NCBI RefSeq assembly: GCF_014349155.1
Contig: NZ_JACSIT010000136.1
Coordinates: 1-50,518 of the forward strand
Source: Neolewinella lacunae
GTDB lineage: Bacteria; Bacteroidota; Bacteroidia; Chitinophagales; Saprospiraceae
DNA: 50,518 nt
Direction: 5' to 3'
In this document: positions 45,001 through 50,518 of the stretch, piece after piece
Position numbering within the stretch: the stretch's first letter is position 1
Layout of the letters: every line of letters begins with the position of its first letter
The notes under the pieces: generated by a model
The model's input: only the letters and a program-made list of their open reading frames with translations
What the model was told of the DNA's origin: nothing
Database searches by the model: none
Position numbers and translations under genes: made by a program

Positions 45001-45405
45001 CCTGCGCAGAACCGCCCGCTGGCCGACTACACGCTGCTCGACACCACCGTCCGCGCGCCCCTGGCTTACTACCGCATCACCGCCGTGGATTACGATGTCA
45101 CCCGCAGCAACAGCCCCATCCGCCGGGTGGATTGGCCAGGCAGCAACGAACGCGCCGCCCGCCTTTTCCCCAATCCGCACCAGAATGGGCCGCTTCAACT
45201 CACCTGGCAACAGCCCAATCCAGCCACCGTCTCCTGGCACGTCTACAACGCCTGGGGGCAGCTCGTTCGCGAGGGCAGTTTGGGCGCGGCCGCAGGTGCC
45301 AACCAGGTTGAACTAGCGGTGGACGACCTCCCCGCCGGCACTTACCTGCTCCGTCTCCGCGCCGCCGACTGGGACTGGACGGAGGCCTTCCTCCGGCAGC
45401 CTTAG
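42028..45405 (+). CDS. Secreted VPS10-type propeller protein with GEVED domain and T9SS sorting domain
   Basis: 1125 residues from the ATG at 42028, chosen for its signal peptide (MKKHWLSRLFFASLLLLTTSAFGQ). Residues about 130-730 hold a VPS10/sortilin-like propeller with repeated Asp-box-like motifs (TTDGGRTYVPL, STNGGTTWAPT, STDGGNSFTQL, SNDGGATFSAI, STDAGATWTNI). A Cys-rich, Asp-rich linker (DNDGVCDVLDFCPNFQNS) precedes a GEVED domain (about 795-935, ending FGEVEDYTVRIVCG). A fibronectin-like segment and a type A T9SS CTD (about 1045-1125) finish the protein. It is likely cell-surface or secreted; the substrate is unknown. It is a relative of the gene at 31256, which lacks the GEVED and CTD parts. 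Confidence 0.92.
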   Translation: MKKHWLSRLFFASLLLLTTSAFGQNSLEQIMRSTRNYAQVVAEGERYFQNKYPGLTPKDLSSGPHRDGEYVKFMRWQSFWKGRLNPDGTLGDPTAYGRKATSADEKLLNPYANVPWTEINYTDYIGVQIGLGRTTCVAFHPTDVFTFYVGAAIGGIWRTTDGGRTYVPLGDELPFLAVSAIIVDQQNPNTLYIAVSDHVWYGPSGIGVYKSTNGGTTWAPTSLAFSFSSDVRIYWMEADPTNPQRMFVATANGVYRTTNGFTTVAQVLPDNCFDVRLQPGNPNQVYVGTNNGRLLRSTDGGNSFTQLQNFGGGSVFLATHPLAPDRLWARHGQTLHLSSDGGVTFPTTQTFAESNEVFTLAPLDEDIILSGNFDTYRSNDGGATFSAISHWLGNNGLPLIHVDQRNMFVNPLEPDAVYYCNDGGLYRYLISANHFVNLSDGLAITQYYDIAVAQTDANIVGGGSQDNGNVFRQSNGDWLQYAGTGDGMNQEIDPTDAGIRYWSYQFGSMNRWQNGSNSGIKPAAVNYDGAWETPYKIDPASPNRLIAGFRRVYESLNRGSSWKAISGELAGGGNLEELSISPANPERIYAVAGGSLYVKNTFNDTWITRNLPAGNISDLEADPTDIDKVYISTAGYTTGEKVFVSTDAGATWTNISGSLPNVSTGALELYHDVPGAIFVGTDVGVFYRDPSLTDWLAYGNLPNTRVEDIEIQYAAQLIRVGTHGRGVLEAAINIQSCTPSSPDGDNDGVCDVLDFCPNFQNSLIGTPCDDGDAFSSGETYDNNCGCSGGVANLSYCFAEGAAGTGADYLDYVGLNTIDNASGQTNYSDFRSISTDLTIGNQYTITAGLGFSFGIDRLHAWIDYDRSGTFDASEAIAFTVPNANHQGTGTFTVPPGTAEGVTTLRVRAVYSETFNSPCGSAFGEVEDYTVRIVCGNGAGQCLLPLDWVTFSARPLGKDAASLRWSTAAEAGVSHFEVFRSTDGDAFSPIGTLPAQNRPLADYTLLDTTVRAPLAYYRITAVDYDVTRSNSPIRRVDWPGSNERAARLFPNPHQNGPLQLTWQQPNPATVSWHVYNAWGQLVREGSLGAAAGANQVELAVDDLPAGTYLLRLRAADWDWTEAFLRQP
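45282..45299 (+). repeat. Dispersed 18-bp motif, copy j, inside the T9SS sorting domain
   Basis: Exact consensus on the sense strand, encoding Gly-Ala-Ala-Ala-Gly-Ala in frame within the CTD (LGAAAGANQVEL). Confidence 0.85.
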
Positions 45406-45419
45406 GGCTCCACGCGTAG

Positions 45420-45490
45420 GGCTCCTGCGGAGCGTTTTTTGAACCACTAAGTTCACTAAGAGCACTAAGTTACACTAAGGGCAAAATCCC
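45420..45490. repeat. Repeat family C leader with CACTAAG units
   Basis: GCTCCTGCGGAGCG hairpin, TTTTTTGAACCACTAAG and further CACTAAG units, the same order as at the left of 41640-41960. Confidence 0.8.
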
Positions 45491-45778
45491 TTAGTCCCTC
45501 TTCGTGTTCTTAGTGGTTCAAAAAAGAGCGAAGCTCTCTTAGTTCCTCTTCGTGTTCTTAGTGGTTCAAAAAAGAGCGAAGCTCTCTTAGTCCCTCTTCG
45601 TGTTCTTAGTGGTTCAAAAAAGAGCGAAGCTCTCTTAGTTCCTCTTCGTGTTCTTAGTGGTTCAAAAAAGAGCGAAGCTCTCTTAGTCCCTCTTCGTGTT
45701 CTTAGTGGTTCAAAAAAGAGCGAAGCTCTCTTAGTCCCTCTTCGTGTTCTTAGTGGTTCAAAAATTGAGCGAAGCTCC
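45491..45778. repeat. Six perfect-register tandem 48-bp units
   Basis: Units start at 45491, 45539, 45587, 45635, 45683 and 45731. Each contains CTCTTCGTGTTCTTAGTGG and TTCAAAAAAGAGCGAAGCTC; the only variation is CCC/TCC near the start and an ATTG variant in the last. There are no spacers, so it is not CRISPR. The array ends 30 bases before the dehydrogenase start codon, so any -33 region lies at its edge. Confidence 0.95.
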
Positions 45779-45795
45779 AAAAACGCCCTCCAAGC

Positions 45796-45803
45796 TACCT
45801 TTG
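45796..45803 (+). promoter_or_regulatory. -7 box (TACCTTTG) of the dehydrogenase gene
   Basis: TACCTTTG fits TAnnTTTG and ends only 4 bases before the ATG at 45808. If used, transcription would start at or next to the start codon, giving a leaderless mRNA. Confidence 0.5.
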
Positions 45804-45807
45804 CCCC

Positions 45808-46752
45808 ATGAACATCGCATTTATCGACCAGGCCGCCCACCCTTTCCTCCGCGAGGCCCTCGAAGCCGCCGGCCATACCGTTGCTGACCTCAGCGCCCTG
45901 CCCCGGGCCGAAGTACTGACGGAGCTGAAGAACTACCAGGGGCTCATGGTCCGCTCCCGGCTCAACATCGACCGGGAGCTGCTCGATGCCGCGGGACCAA
46001 ACTTCAGGTTCGTCGCGCGCTGGGGGGTGGGGACGGACCACATCGACCTCGACTACGCCCGCAGCAAGGGCATCACCGTATTCAACAGTCCGGAAGGCAG
46101 TAAACACACCGTGGCGGAGCATACCGTGGGGATGCTGCTCATGCTGCTCAACCATTTGGGGCGGGCCGATCGGCAGGTGCGGGAGGGGAGTTGGGTCCGC
46201 CGCGGCAACGTCGGGACGGAACTCGGCAGCCTCACCGTGGGGCTCATCGGCTACGGCAACATGGGGCAAATGACCGCACGCCGCCTGCAAGGCTTCGGCT
46301 GCCGGGTACTGGCGCACGATAAATTCCGCCAGGATTACGGCGACCAATTCGCTGCCGCCGCCAGCCTCGAACAAATCCAGGCGGAAGCCGACGTCGTTTC
46401 CCTCCACCTCTTTCTCGAGGGCAACCACTACTACGTCAATCGCGATTGGATTGACGCCTTCGCCAAACCCTTCTACCTCATCAATACCGCGCGGGGCCTG
46501 GCCGTCAATACCGCCGACTTAGTAGCGGCCATGCAAAGCGGCAAAATCTTAGGCGCTGCGCTGGACGTCCACGAGTACGAAGAGCAAAGCTTCGTCCACC
46601 TCGAACCCGACGCCCTGCCCGCTCCATTCCAGTACCTCCGCCAAAGCGATCACACCGTGCTTACCCCCCACATCGCCGGCTGGAGCGCAGAAGCGGAAGA
46701 AGGGCACGCCCGGACGCTTTTTGCTAAGATTTGTGCAGGGTTTAAGGAGTGA
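45808..46752 (+). CDS. D-2-hydroxyacid dehydrogenase (phosphoglycerate dehydrogenase-like)
   Basis: 314 residues. The Rossmann nucleotide motif GYGNMG is at 148-153, with Asp171 after the following strand (LAHDKF) indicating NAD preference. Catalytic residues of the family are present: Arg229 (NTARGLAV), a Glu in HEYEEQ (about 256-259) and His288 (TPHIAGW). The length suits the short form without an ACT regulatory domain. It could be a 3-phosphoglycerate dehydrogenase (SerA-like) or another 2-hydroxyacid enzyme; no serine biosynthesis gene is adjacent. Its promoter region is bounded by the 48-bp tandem array. Confidence 0.93.
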   Translation: MNIAFIDQAAHPFLREALEAAGHTVADLSALPRAEVLTELKNYQGLMVRSRLNIDRELLDAAGPNFRFVARWGVGTDHIDLDYARSKGITVFNSPEGSKHTVAEHTVGMLLMLLNHLGRADRQVREGSWVRRGNVGTELGSLTVGLIGYGNMGQMTARRLQGFGCRVLAHDKFRQDYGDQFAAAASLEQIQAEADVVSLHLFLEGNHYYVNRDWIDAFAKPFYLINTARGLAVNTADLVAAMQSGKILGAALDVHEYEEQSFVHLEPDALPAPFQYLRQSDHTVLTPHIAGWSAEAEEGHARTLFAKICAGFKE

Positions 46753-46800
46753 ATGCGTGACCGCCGTAGGCAGCAGCGTAGCTAATGGCTACCGCACGTG
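46753..46800 (-). repeat. Dispersed repeat family D, copy 2
   Basis: ATGCGTGACCGCCGTAGGCAGCAGCGTAGCTAATGGCTACCGCACG, immediately after the dehydrogenase stop, is the inverse of the units at 47509-47712; quoted here only by its segments GACCGCCGTAGGCAGCAG and CGTAGCTAATGGCTACCG. Confidence 0.75.
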
Positions 46801-46898
46801 GCAGGCGAGGGAGTTGTTAGTTGACCTCGCTAGCGTCTAGTGTATGGTGTGTTGCCAAAAGGTAGTCACTTTAACCATGTTGTCTTTTCGTTTTTCTC

Positions 46899-47372
46899 CT
46901 AATCTCCTTCGCGCCAATTTTCGGTTTTACTGGAATAATCTCTAAAGTGCCATCCATCAACTAAGTACATCAACCGGAATTCTGAAGTAGCTGAATCCGT
47001 TCGGTAACTGAAGACGTCCACTTCGTACCCTATGGCTTGCAAGTCGTTTGGGTAGGAGCCGTGTAGATCCTTGTAATGTGCTAGGTCTAGGATTATTTGC
47101 TCCGCCGTATTGTTCTTGGCAGTGATTTTAATGAAGTTGGTAGATGAAGTGCTAATGCATGAGGTGATGGCTAATAAAATCATTAAGCCACTTATTTTAA
47201 TGACCCTGGAGTTGTTGTTAAAAAGCCCGGAAATTAATGCGATAAAGCCAATGAATCCAATGAAAAAAAGAATCAGTAGGCTTTGCATTACGCCGAATAT
47301 ATCTGCTTGGCCAAAATATATACCCAGCATGGCTGCCATCAGGAACAGGAAAACGGACTTCTTATTCTTCAT
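46899..47372 (-). CDS. Unrecognised membrane-anchored protein, AT-rich gene
   Basis: 157 residues from the ATG at 47372 (MKNKKSVFLF), preferred over more distant upstream starts that run through repeat DNA. Three hydrophobic segments at about 6-22, 30-50 and 56-74 are followed by a soluble C-terminal domain (about 80-157) with HYKDLHGSYPNDLQAIGYEVD, which resembles the G-x-YP-x-x-L stretch of pseudopilin-like proteins. The DNA is visibly more AT-rich than neighbouring genes, suggesting recent acquisition. It is bordered on both sides by repeat family D. Function unknown. Confidence 0.65.
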   Translation of the reverse strand: MKNKKSVFLFLMAAMLGIYFGQADIFGVMQSLLILFFIGFIGFIALISGLFNNNSRVIKISGLMILLAITSCISTSSTNFIKITAKNNTAEQIILDLAHYKDLHGSYPNDLQAIGYEVDVFSYRTDSATSEFRLMYLVDGWHFRDYSSKTENWREGD

Positions 47373-47508
47373 GTCATTTATATCCGGTAATACGCCTAAC
47401 CTAAGGAACCCAATATCTGCGCTGCTGCCCCTCGCGTGACTTACTGCTGCACGTAACTGCGCTGGCTTTTGCGAAAGATGAAAATTCATAAATGTCACAC
47501 CCATCCCG

Positions 47509-47712
47509 TGCGGCAGCGTGTCGCGTGCGGTAGCGTGTCCCGTGCGGTAGCCATTAGCTACGCTGCTGCCTACGGCGGTCACTCATTCACGCATTCGCTC
47601 AGCGGCAGCGTGTCCCGTGCGGCAGCCATTAGCTACGCTGCTGCCTACGGCGGTCACTCATTCACGCATTCACTCATTTGCTGCGCAGTACTTCGTGCTC
47701 ACTCATTCGCTC
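47509..47712 (+). repeat. Dispersed repeat family D, tandem copies 3 and 4
   Basis: Two units with GCGGCAGCGTGTCCCGTGCGG, CAGCCATTAGCTACGCTGCTG (one has TAGCC) and ACGGCGGTCACTCATTCACG, followed by short CTCATTC-type repeats. Each unit can fold through the GGCAGC/GCTGCC arms around TTAGCTA. They lie between the AT-rich gene and the 3' end of the M56 gene. First segments listed are quoted in part only. Confidence 0.75.
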
Positions 47713-47714
47713 AT

Positions 47715-49760
47715 TCACTTCCTGGTCCGCACCTCCACAATGCCATCGTATCCTTTGAGCTTGCGGGCACGAAGGGTCTTTTGATCTTTGTAGACCTCGA
47801 TCTGGGTGATTTTGTCGGGATCGAGCGCGTTGACTTCTTTTTCGGTGCTGCGCTGACCGTTGATGAAGTAGGCGATTTTTTCTGCGGTAGCGAAGGGGGC
47901 ATCTGGGCTTACCGGGGTGGAAGGGCGGGTGACGGGCAGGGTGGGAGAGACGCTGCCTTTTTTGAGCTGGATGTCTACGATGCCTTCTTTGCCGGCGTAG
48001 CCGCGCAGGGCGAGTTGTTCCGGGTCTTTGATGACGTTGATTTCGGCGATGTCATTAGGGTTTACCGTGTTGGGGCTGGCGACGGCAACGCCATTGACGA
48101 GAAAGACAACGTTTTCGGTGTTGGGGTTGGGGGTGACGATGCGTACGGCGTTGTTGTTGGTGGCTTGTCCCTTCAGTTGGCCGCTGCGGCGGGGCGGGAT
48201 GGTGTCGGTAGGGCCACTATGCAGTACGCCGGGTGCCAGGAGTTTGAACTGGGGGACGGATTGTAGTCCAGACTGGCTGCCGCGCACCCGGGGCGGGGCC
48301 GGTGGCGCGGGGGGCGCGGGCGGTGCCATCACGACGACGCCGACGCGGGGAGCCGGGGCGGGCGGAGGTGTTGGCGCGACGCTCAGGCAGGGGCTGGGAG
48401 GTGCGGGTGGCGCGGGGTAGGGCGCGTTGGGCGCTACGCCGATAGATCCCCAGGTTGCGGAATTGCGGGGCGGGGTGATGCCGTGTTCGGCCTGGTATTT
48501 TTTCAGGGCCCGTTCGTAGAGGGCGCGGCTGCGGGGGTCTTGGGAATCGGGCGGCGTGGGAGCGTCGGCGCAGGGGTTCTGGTCGGGGGCGACGGGTGCC
48601 GGGGCCGGGGCGCTGCTGCTGGCGGGTTCGGGGGCCGGAGTAGCAGCTGGGGCGGGTACGGAATCCAGGGTCGCCAGGGAACTTGCCGGGGGCGGCGTGG
48701 GGGTGTTGATTGGACTTACTTTGCTGTCTTGGCAGTCCACTGCACCTGCGTCAGCGCCCAAATGGAGGACGCTGAAATGGCCGGCACCGAGCAGCAGAAA
48801 AAGGAGGCCGGAGAATAGGATTTTGCCCTCCTGGTGGCGTTGCTCCCCGACAAAAATGCGTTGGATGCGGGCGGAAAAAGGCGTCTTGGTGGCGCTCATA
48901 ACTAAAGAATTTTGGGGATAATGGGAGGCCCGGGCGACGGTGACCAGGGCAGTGGCGTAAGTGCGGCGGTCTTCGCAGCGGGCGGCTACCCAATCGTCGC
49001 AGCGGTGCTCCCGTTCCTGATCGATGAGCTGGCTGAGCGCGTAGGCGGCCGGGTGGTAGAAAAAGAAGGTGCGCAGCACTTGCTGGGGGTAGTTCAGCCA
49101 GTGGTCGAAATGCCGCAGGTGGGCGATCTCGTGCAGCAGGATGGTGCGGGCCATTTCGGGCGTCAGGTCATTGACCAAAGCGACGGGAAAAACGACGATG
49201 GGCGACCAAAACCCCAGCGTCATGACCTCCCCGGCGCGGGTGCTCAGGTGGCAACGGACGCGGCGCGTGAGCGGGTGGCTGGCCAGCTCGGTACCCAGGC
49301 GCTCGGCCCAGGCGCCGGGTAAGTCGCTAAGCCCGGTGCGGCGCAGTGTATCGACCCGTTGCTGGTCGCGGACGAGGTAAAGCGCTGCGGGCAGCAGACC
49401 TAAGAAATAGAGTAGGGAAAGCCAGGGGGCGAAGGTCGGGATTTGGTCCTCGAACCACTCCAACCAGGTGCTGGGCGGCGCGGTGCTGGCCATTAGTAAT
49501 AGGTCGGGCGGCGCTGCGGCCAGGGCGTCGAGGGGTTCGCATACGGGGTTGGGCTCGTAAACGAGGTAGTAGCTCAGGCCAAAACCCACGGCCAGCAGGC
49601 AGAGGGCGAAGTAGGCCACGTTGTGCCGCGCTGCGGGGCTGCCCAGCAGCGGAAAAATGGCCCGTACGGCGGCGTAGAGGAGTCCGCCAATCCAGAGACT
49701 GTGCAAGAGGGCCAGTCCGAAGGCCGTGGCGAGGGGCAGGAGGGTAGGGGGGAGGGCCAT
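47715..49760 (-). CDS. BlaR1-like M56 family metallopeptidase/sensor with plug-like C-terminal repeats
   Basis: 681 residues. The N-terminal part has four hydrophobic segments (about 10-30, 47-67, 112-132 and 305-325, the last after the peptidase). The gluzincin site HEIAH is at 210-214 with a following HFDHW, and a downstream EREHRCDDW that may give the third ligand. The periplasmic C-terminus has a long Pro/Ala-rich stretch (about 350-500), then two segments like the plug of TonB-dependent receptors (FLVNGVAVASPNTVNPNDIA and FINGQRSTEKEVNALDPDKI). BlaR1-type proteins sense an outside signal and cleave the partner repressor; the BlaI-type gene lies 3 bases upstream. The signal is unknown and no beta-lactamase gene is nearby. 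Confidence 0.92.
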   Translation of the reverse strand: MALPPTLLPLATAFGLALLHSLWIGGLLYAAVRAIFPLLGSPAARHNVAYFALCLLAVGFGLSYYLVYEPNPVCEPLDALAAAPPDLLLMASTAPPSTWLEWFEDQIPTFAPWLSLLYFLGLLPAALYLVRDQQRVDTLRRTGLSDLPGAWAERLGTELASHPLTRRVRCHLSTRAGEVMTLGFWSPIVVFPVALVNDLTPEMARTILLHEIAHLRHFDHWLNYPQQVLRTFFFYHPAAYALSQLIDQEREHRCDDWVAARCEDRRTYATALVTVARASHYPQNSLVMSATKTPFSARIQRIFVGEQRHQEGKILFSGLLFLLLGAGHFSVLHLGADAGAVDCQDSKVSPINTPTPPPASSLATLDSVPAPAATPAPEPASSSAPAPAPVAPDQNPCADAPTPPDSQDPRSRALYERALKKYQAEHGITPPRNSATWGSIGVAPNAPYPAPPAPPSPCLSVAPTPPPAPAPRVGVVVMAPPAPPAPPAPPRVRGSQSGLQSVPQFKLLAPGVLHSGPTDTIPPRRSGQLKGQATNNNAVRIVTPNPNTENVVFLVNGVAVASPNTVNPNDIAEINVIKDPEQLALRGYAGKEGIVDIQLKKGSVSPTLPVTRPSTPVSPDAPFATAEKIAYFINGQRSTEKEVNALDPDKITQIEVYKDQKTLRARKLKGYDGIVEVRTRK
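48742..48759 (-). repeat. Dispersed 18-bp motif, copy k, inside the M56 gene
   Basis: GGGCGCTGACGCAGGTGC on the sense strand, two mismatches from the consensus, encoding Gly-Ala-Asp-Ala-Gly-Ala in the same frame as the other genic copies. Confidence 0.75.
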
Positions 49761-49763
49761 GGC

Positions 49764-50138
49764 TTATTTCTTTTGGCGGTTGATCCATTCTTGCAGTTCG
49801 TCCAGCTCCTGCGCGGTGGGGGTTTCGTTGCCGAGCGCACGCAGGGCCAGGTTGATTTTGCTGCCTCCGAAGGCGGTGTCGGCCAGGCGGTCAAACAGGC
49901 GGTGCTCCACCTGCTCGCGGCGCAGGGCGGCGACGTAGGTGTGGGTGCGTTGCTCGGTATTGCGCAGCACAAAACCGGCTTTGGCCATGCGCTGCAGTTG
50001 GGTGAGTACGGTGTTGTAGCTCACCTGCCGGCGGTCGGCCAGCCGCTCGTGCAGGTCCTGGACGGTAGCGGGTTGTTGCTGCCAGAGCAGGTCGAGAATC
50101 TCCAATTGGGCCTCCGAAGGCATCGGCAAATCAGGCAT
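49764..50138 (-). CDS. BlaI/MecI/CopY family transcriptional repressor
   Basis: 124 residues, the family length. An N-terminal winged helix (about 6-70) carries EAQLEILDLLWQQQPATVQDL and QVSYNTVLTQLQRMAKAGFV, the recognition helix region of the family. The C-terminal helical dimerisation part ends LDELQEWINRQKK. It acts as a DNA-binding dimer that represses its own operon and is inactivated through the M56 partner encoded 3 bases downstream. Two TACTACA-type operators overlap and adjoin its promoter. Targets elsewhere in the genome are possible. Confidence 0.95.
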   Translation of the reverse strand: MPDLPMPSEAQLEILDLLWQQQPATVQDLHERLADRRQVSYNTVLTQLQRMAKAGFVLRNTEQRTHTYVAALRREQVEHRLFDRLADTAFGGSKINLALRALGNETPTAQELDELQEWINRQKK

Positions 50139-50155
50139 GGGGCAGTAGTTTGGGC

Positions 50156-50187
50156 CAAAGATATACTACAAGTGTAATACTGCGCAA
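50156..50187 (-). promoter_or_regulatory. Promoter of the BlaI-M56 operon
   Basis: The minus strand reads TATCTTTG at 50163-50156 as the -7 box (TAnnTTTG) and TTG at 50187-50185 as a -33 element, 21 bases apart. The leader to the BlaI ATG is about 12 bases from the expected start point. Confidence 0.7.
50164..50179. promoter_or_regulatory. BlaI-type operator 1
   Basis: TACTACAAGTGTAATA, a palindrome with one mismatch matching the TACTACA-n2-TGTAGTA operator of BlaI/MecI. It abuts the -7 box and fills the spacer between -33 and -7, so bound repressor would block RNA polymerase. Confidence 0.85.
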
Positions 50188-50194
50188 GGGGGAG

Positions 50195-50209
50195 TACTAC
50201 AATTGTCGT
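50195..50209. promoter_or_regulatory. BlaI-type operator 2 (half-conserved)
   Basis: TACTACAATTGTCGT: one perfect TACTACA half-site and a degenerate second half, 31 bases upstream of operator 1 (about three helical turns), suited to cooperative binding. Confidence 0.7.
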
Positions 50210-50276
50210 TTTTTAACGTTTGGGGGCTGTACGCATTGTCTGGATGAGGATTCTTAGGATTTGGGGATGGGGGAGG

Positions 50277-50518
50277 ATGGGCCGGTCATACCACCCGGGT
50301 CTGGTCCATCGTTTGCCCTTCAAATCTGCCCATCACTTGAACCTCCCCACCGCCATCGTCAATCCCCAAGGTACCCACAGCATCGTGTATGGCGCGGGCG
50401 GCAGTAAGCTGACCCAGACCCCGGCGGGCGGTGCCCCCCGGCGCGACTATTTCGGCGAGATCGAGTATAGCAACCAACAAGCCACGGCCATCTACCACGA
50501 GGAAGGGCGCGCGCTGAA
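50277..50518 (+). CDS. RHS/YD-repeat protein fragment, continues beyond the window
   Basis: The frame from an ATG at 50277 is open to the window end (80 codons visible). From about residue 19 it reads HHLNLPTAIVN, then IVYGAGGSKLTQTP, then DYFGEIEYSNQ and AIYHEEGRAL. These are the ordered hallmarks of the C-terminal RHS core (YNHLNLPT and DY-G-IEY-N steps) that precedes a toxin or variable tip. The first ~18 residues look like non-coding sequence, with no signal peptide and no upstream RHS repeats. The gene is therefore either a displaced orphan RHS tip or a 5'-truncated pseudogene. Confidence 0.75.
   Translation, partial: MGRSYHPGLVHRLPFKSAHHLNLPTAIVNPQGTHSIVYGAGGSKLTQTPAGGAPRRDYFGEIEYSNQQATAIYHEEGRAL

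Noticed and set aside
45491..45778. Tandem array as a CRISPR
   Set aside because: Units abut with no unique spacers, and no cas gene is present.
45475..46428. Minus-strand frame with six copies of a 16-residue unit (FEPLRTRRGTKRASLF)
   Set aside because: It is produced by the 48-bp non-coding tandem array plus antisense of the dehydrogenase gene; the unit length being a multiple of three keeps it open.

Overview
The window looks like chromosomal DNA from a GC-rich member of the Bacteroidota, most likely a marine or activated-sludge member of the Saprospiria (Lewinella-like). The evidence is several secreted proteins ending in type IX secretion (T9SS) sorting domains, a fused SecDF, VPS10/sortilin-type propellers, CHRD, GEVED and dockerin-like modules, -7 promoter boxes of the TAnnTTTG type, and few Shine-Dalgarno sites. 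The genus call is inference.

Layout. 1-5.6 kb: the 3' end of a large T9SS adhesin-like protein, a DUF885 metallopeptidase-like protein and a small NTR-like T9SS protein. 5.9-10.6 kb (minus strand): SecDF with a structured leader, a VIT-family transporter and an HD phosphohydrolase. 10.9-21.9 kb: an MbnP-like lipoprotein, a 2144-residue eight-CHRD surface protein and a five-repeat surface protein, the last two divergently transcribed. 22-26.3 kb: a thiamine-binding-family protein, an inverted-repeat element, a NatAB-like ABC exporter whose leader region holds a long hairpin, and a lipid kinase. 26.6-34.2 kb (minus strand): an M61 peptidase, three Uma2-family nucleases and a VPS10-type protein. 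34.4-46.8 kb: OsmC, an unrecognised protein, a MITE-like element, three two-domain universal stress proteins, a second VPS10/GEVED/T9SS protein and a D-2-hydroxyacid dehydrogenase. 46.9-50.5 kb: an AT-richer membrane protein, a BlaR1-like M56 peptidase with its BlaI-type repressor and clear operators, and the start of an RHS fragment.

The gene content is mostly cell-surface, export and stress functions. SecDF drives export across the inner membrane and would feed the T9SS substrates; the T9SS machinery itself is not in the window. The Uma2 genes are the most accessory-looking coding block.

The most unusual aspect is the non-coding fraction. Nearly every longer intergenic region contains a member of some dispersed repeat family. 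An 18-bp motif with consensus GGGCGCGGCCGCAGGTGC occurs eleven times, three of them inside genes and always in the same reading frame. Other families include a block found in two convergent gene junctions, a perfect 48-bp tandem array, two MITE-like elements, and a long hairpin upstream of the ABC exporter whose mismatches become G-U pairs mainly on the minus strand. No tRNA, rRNA, CRISPR array, transposase gene or replication origin was seen.
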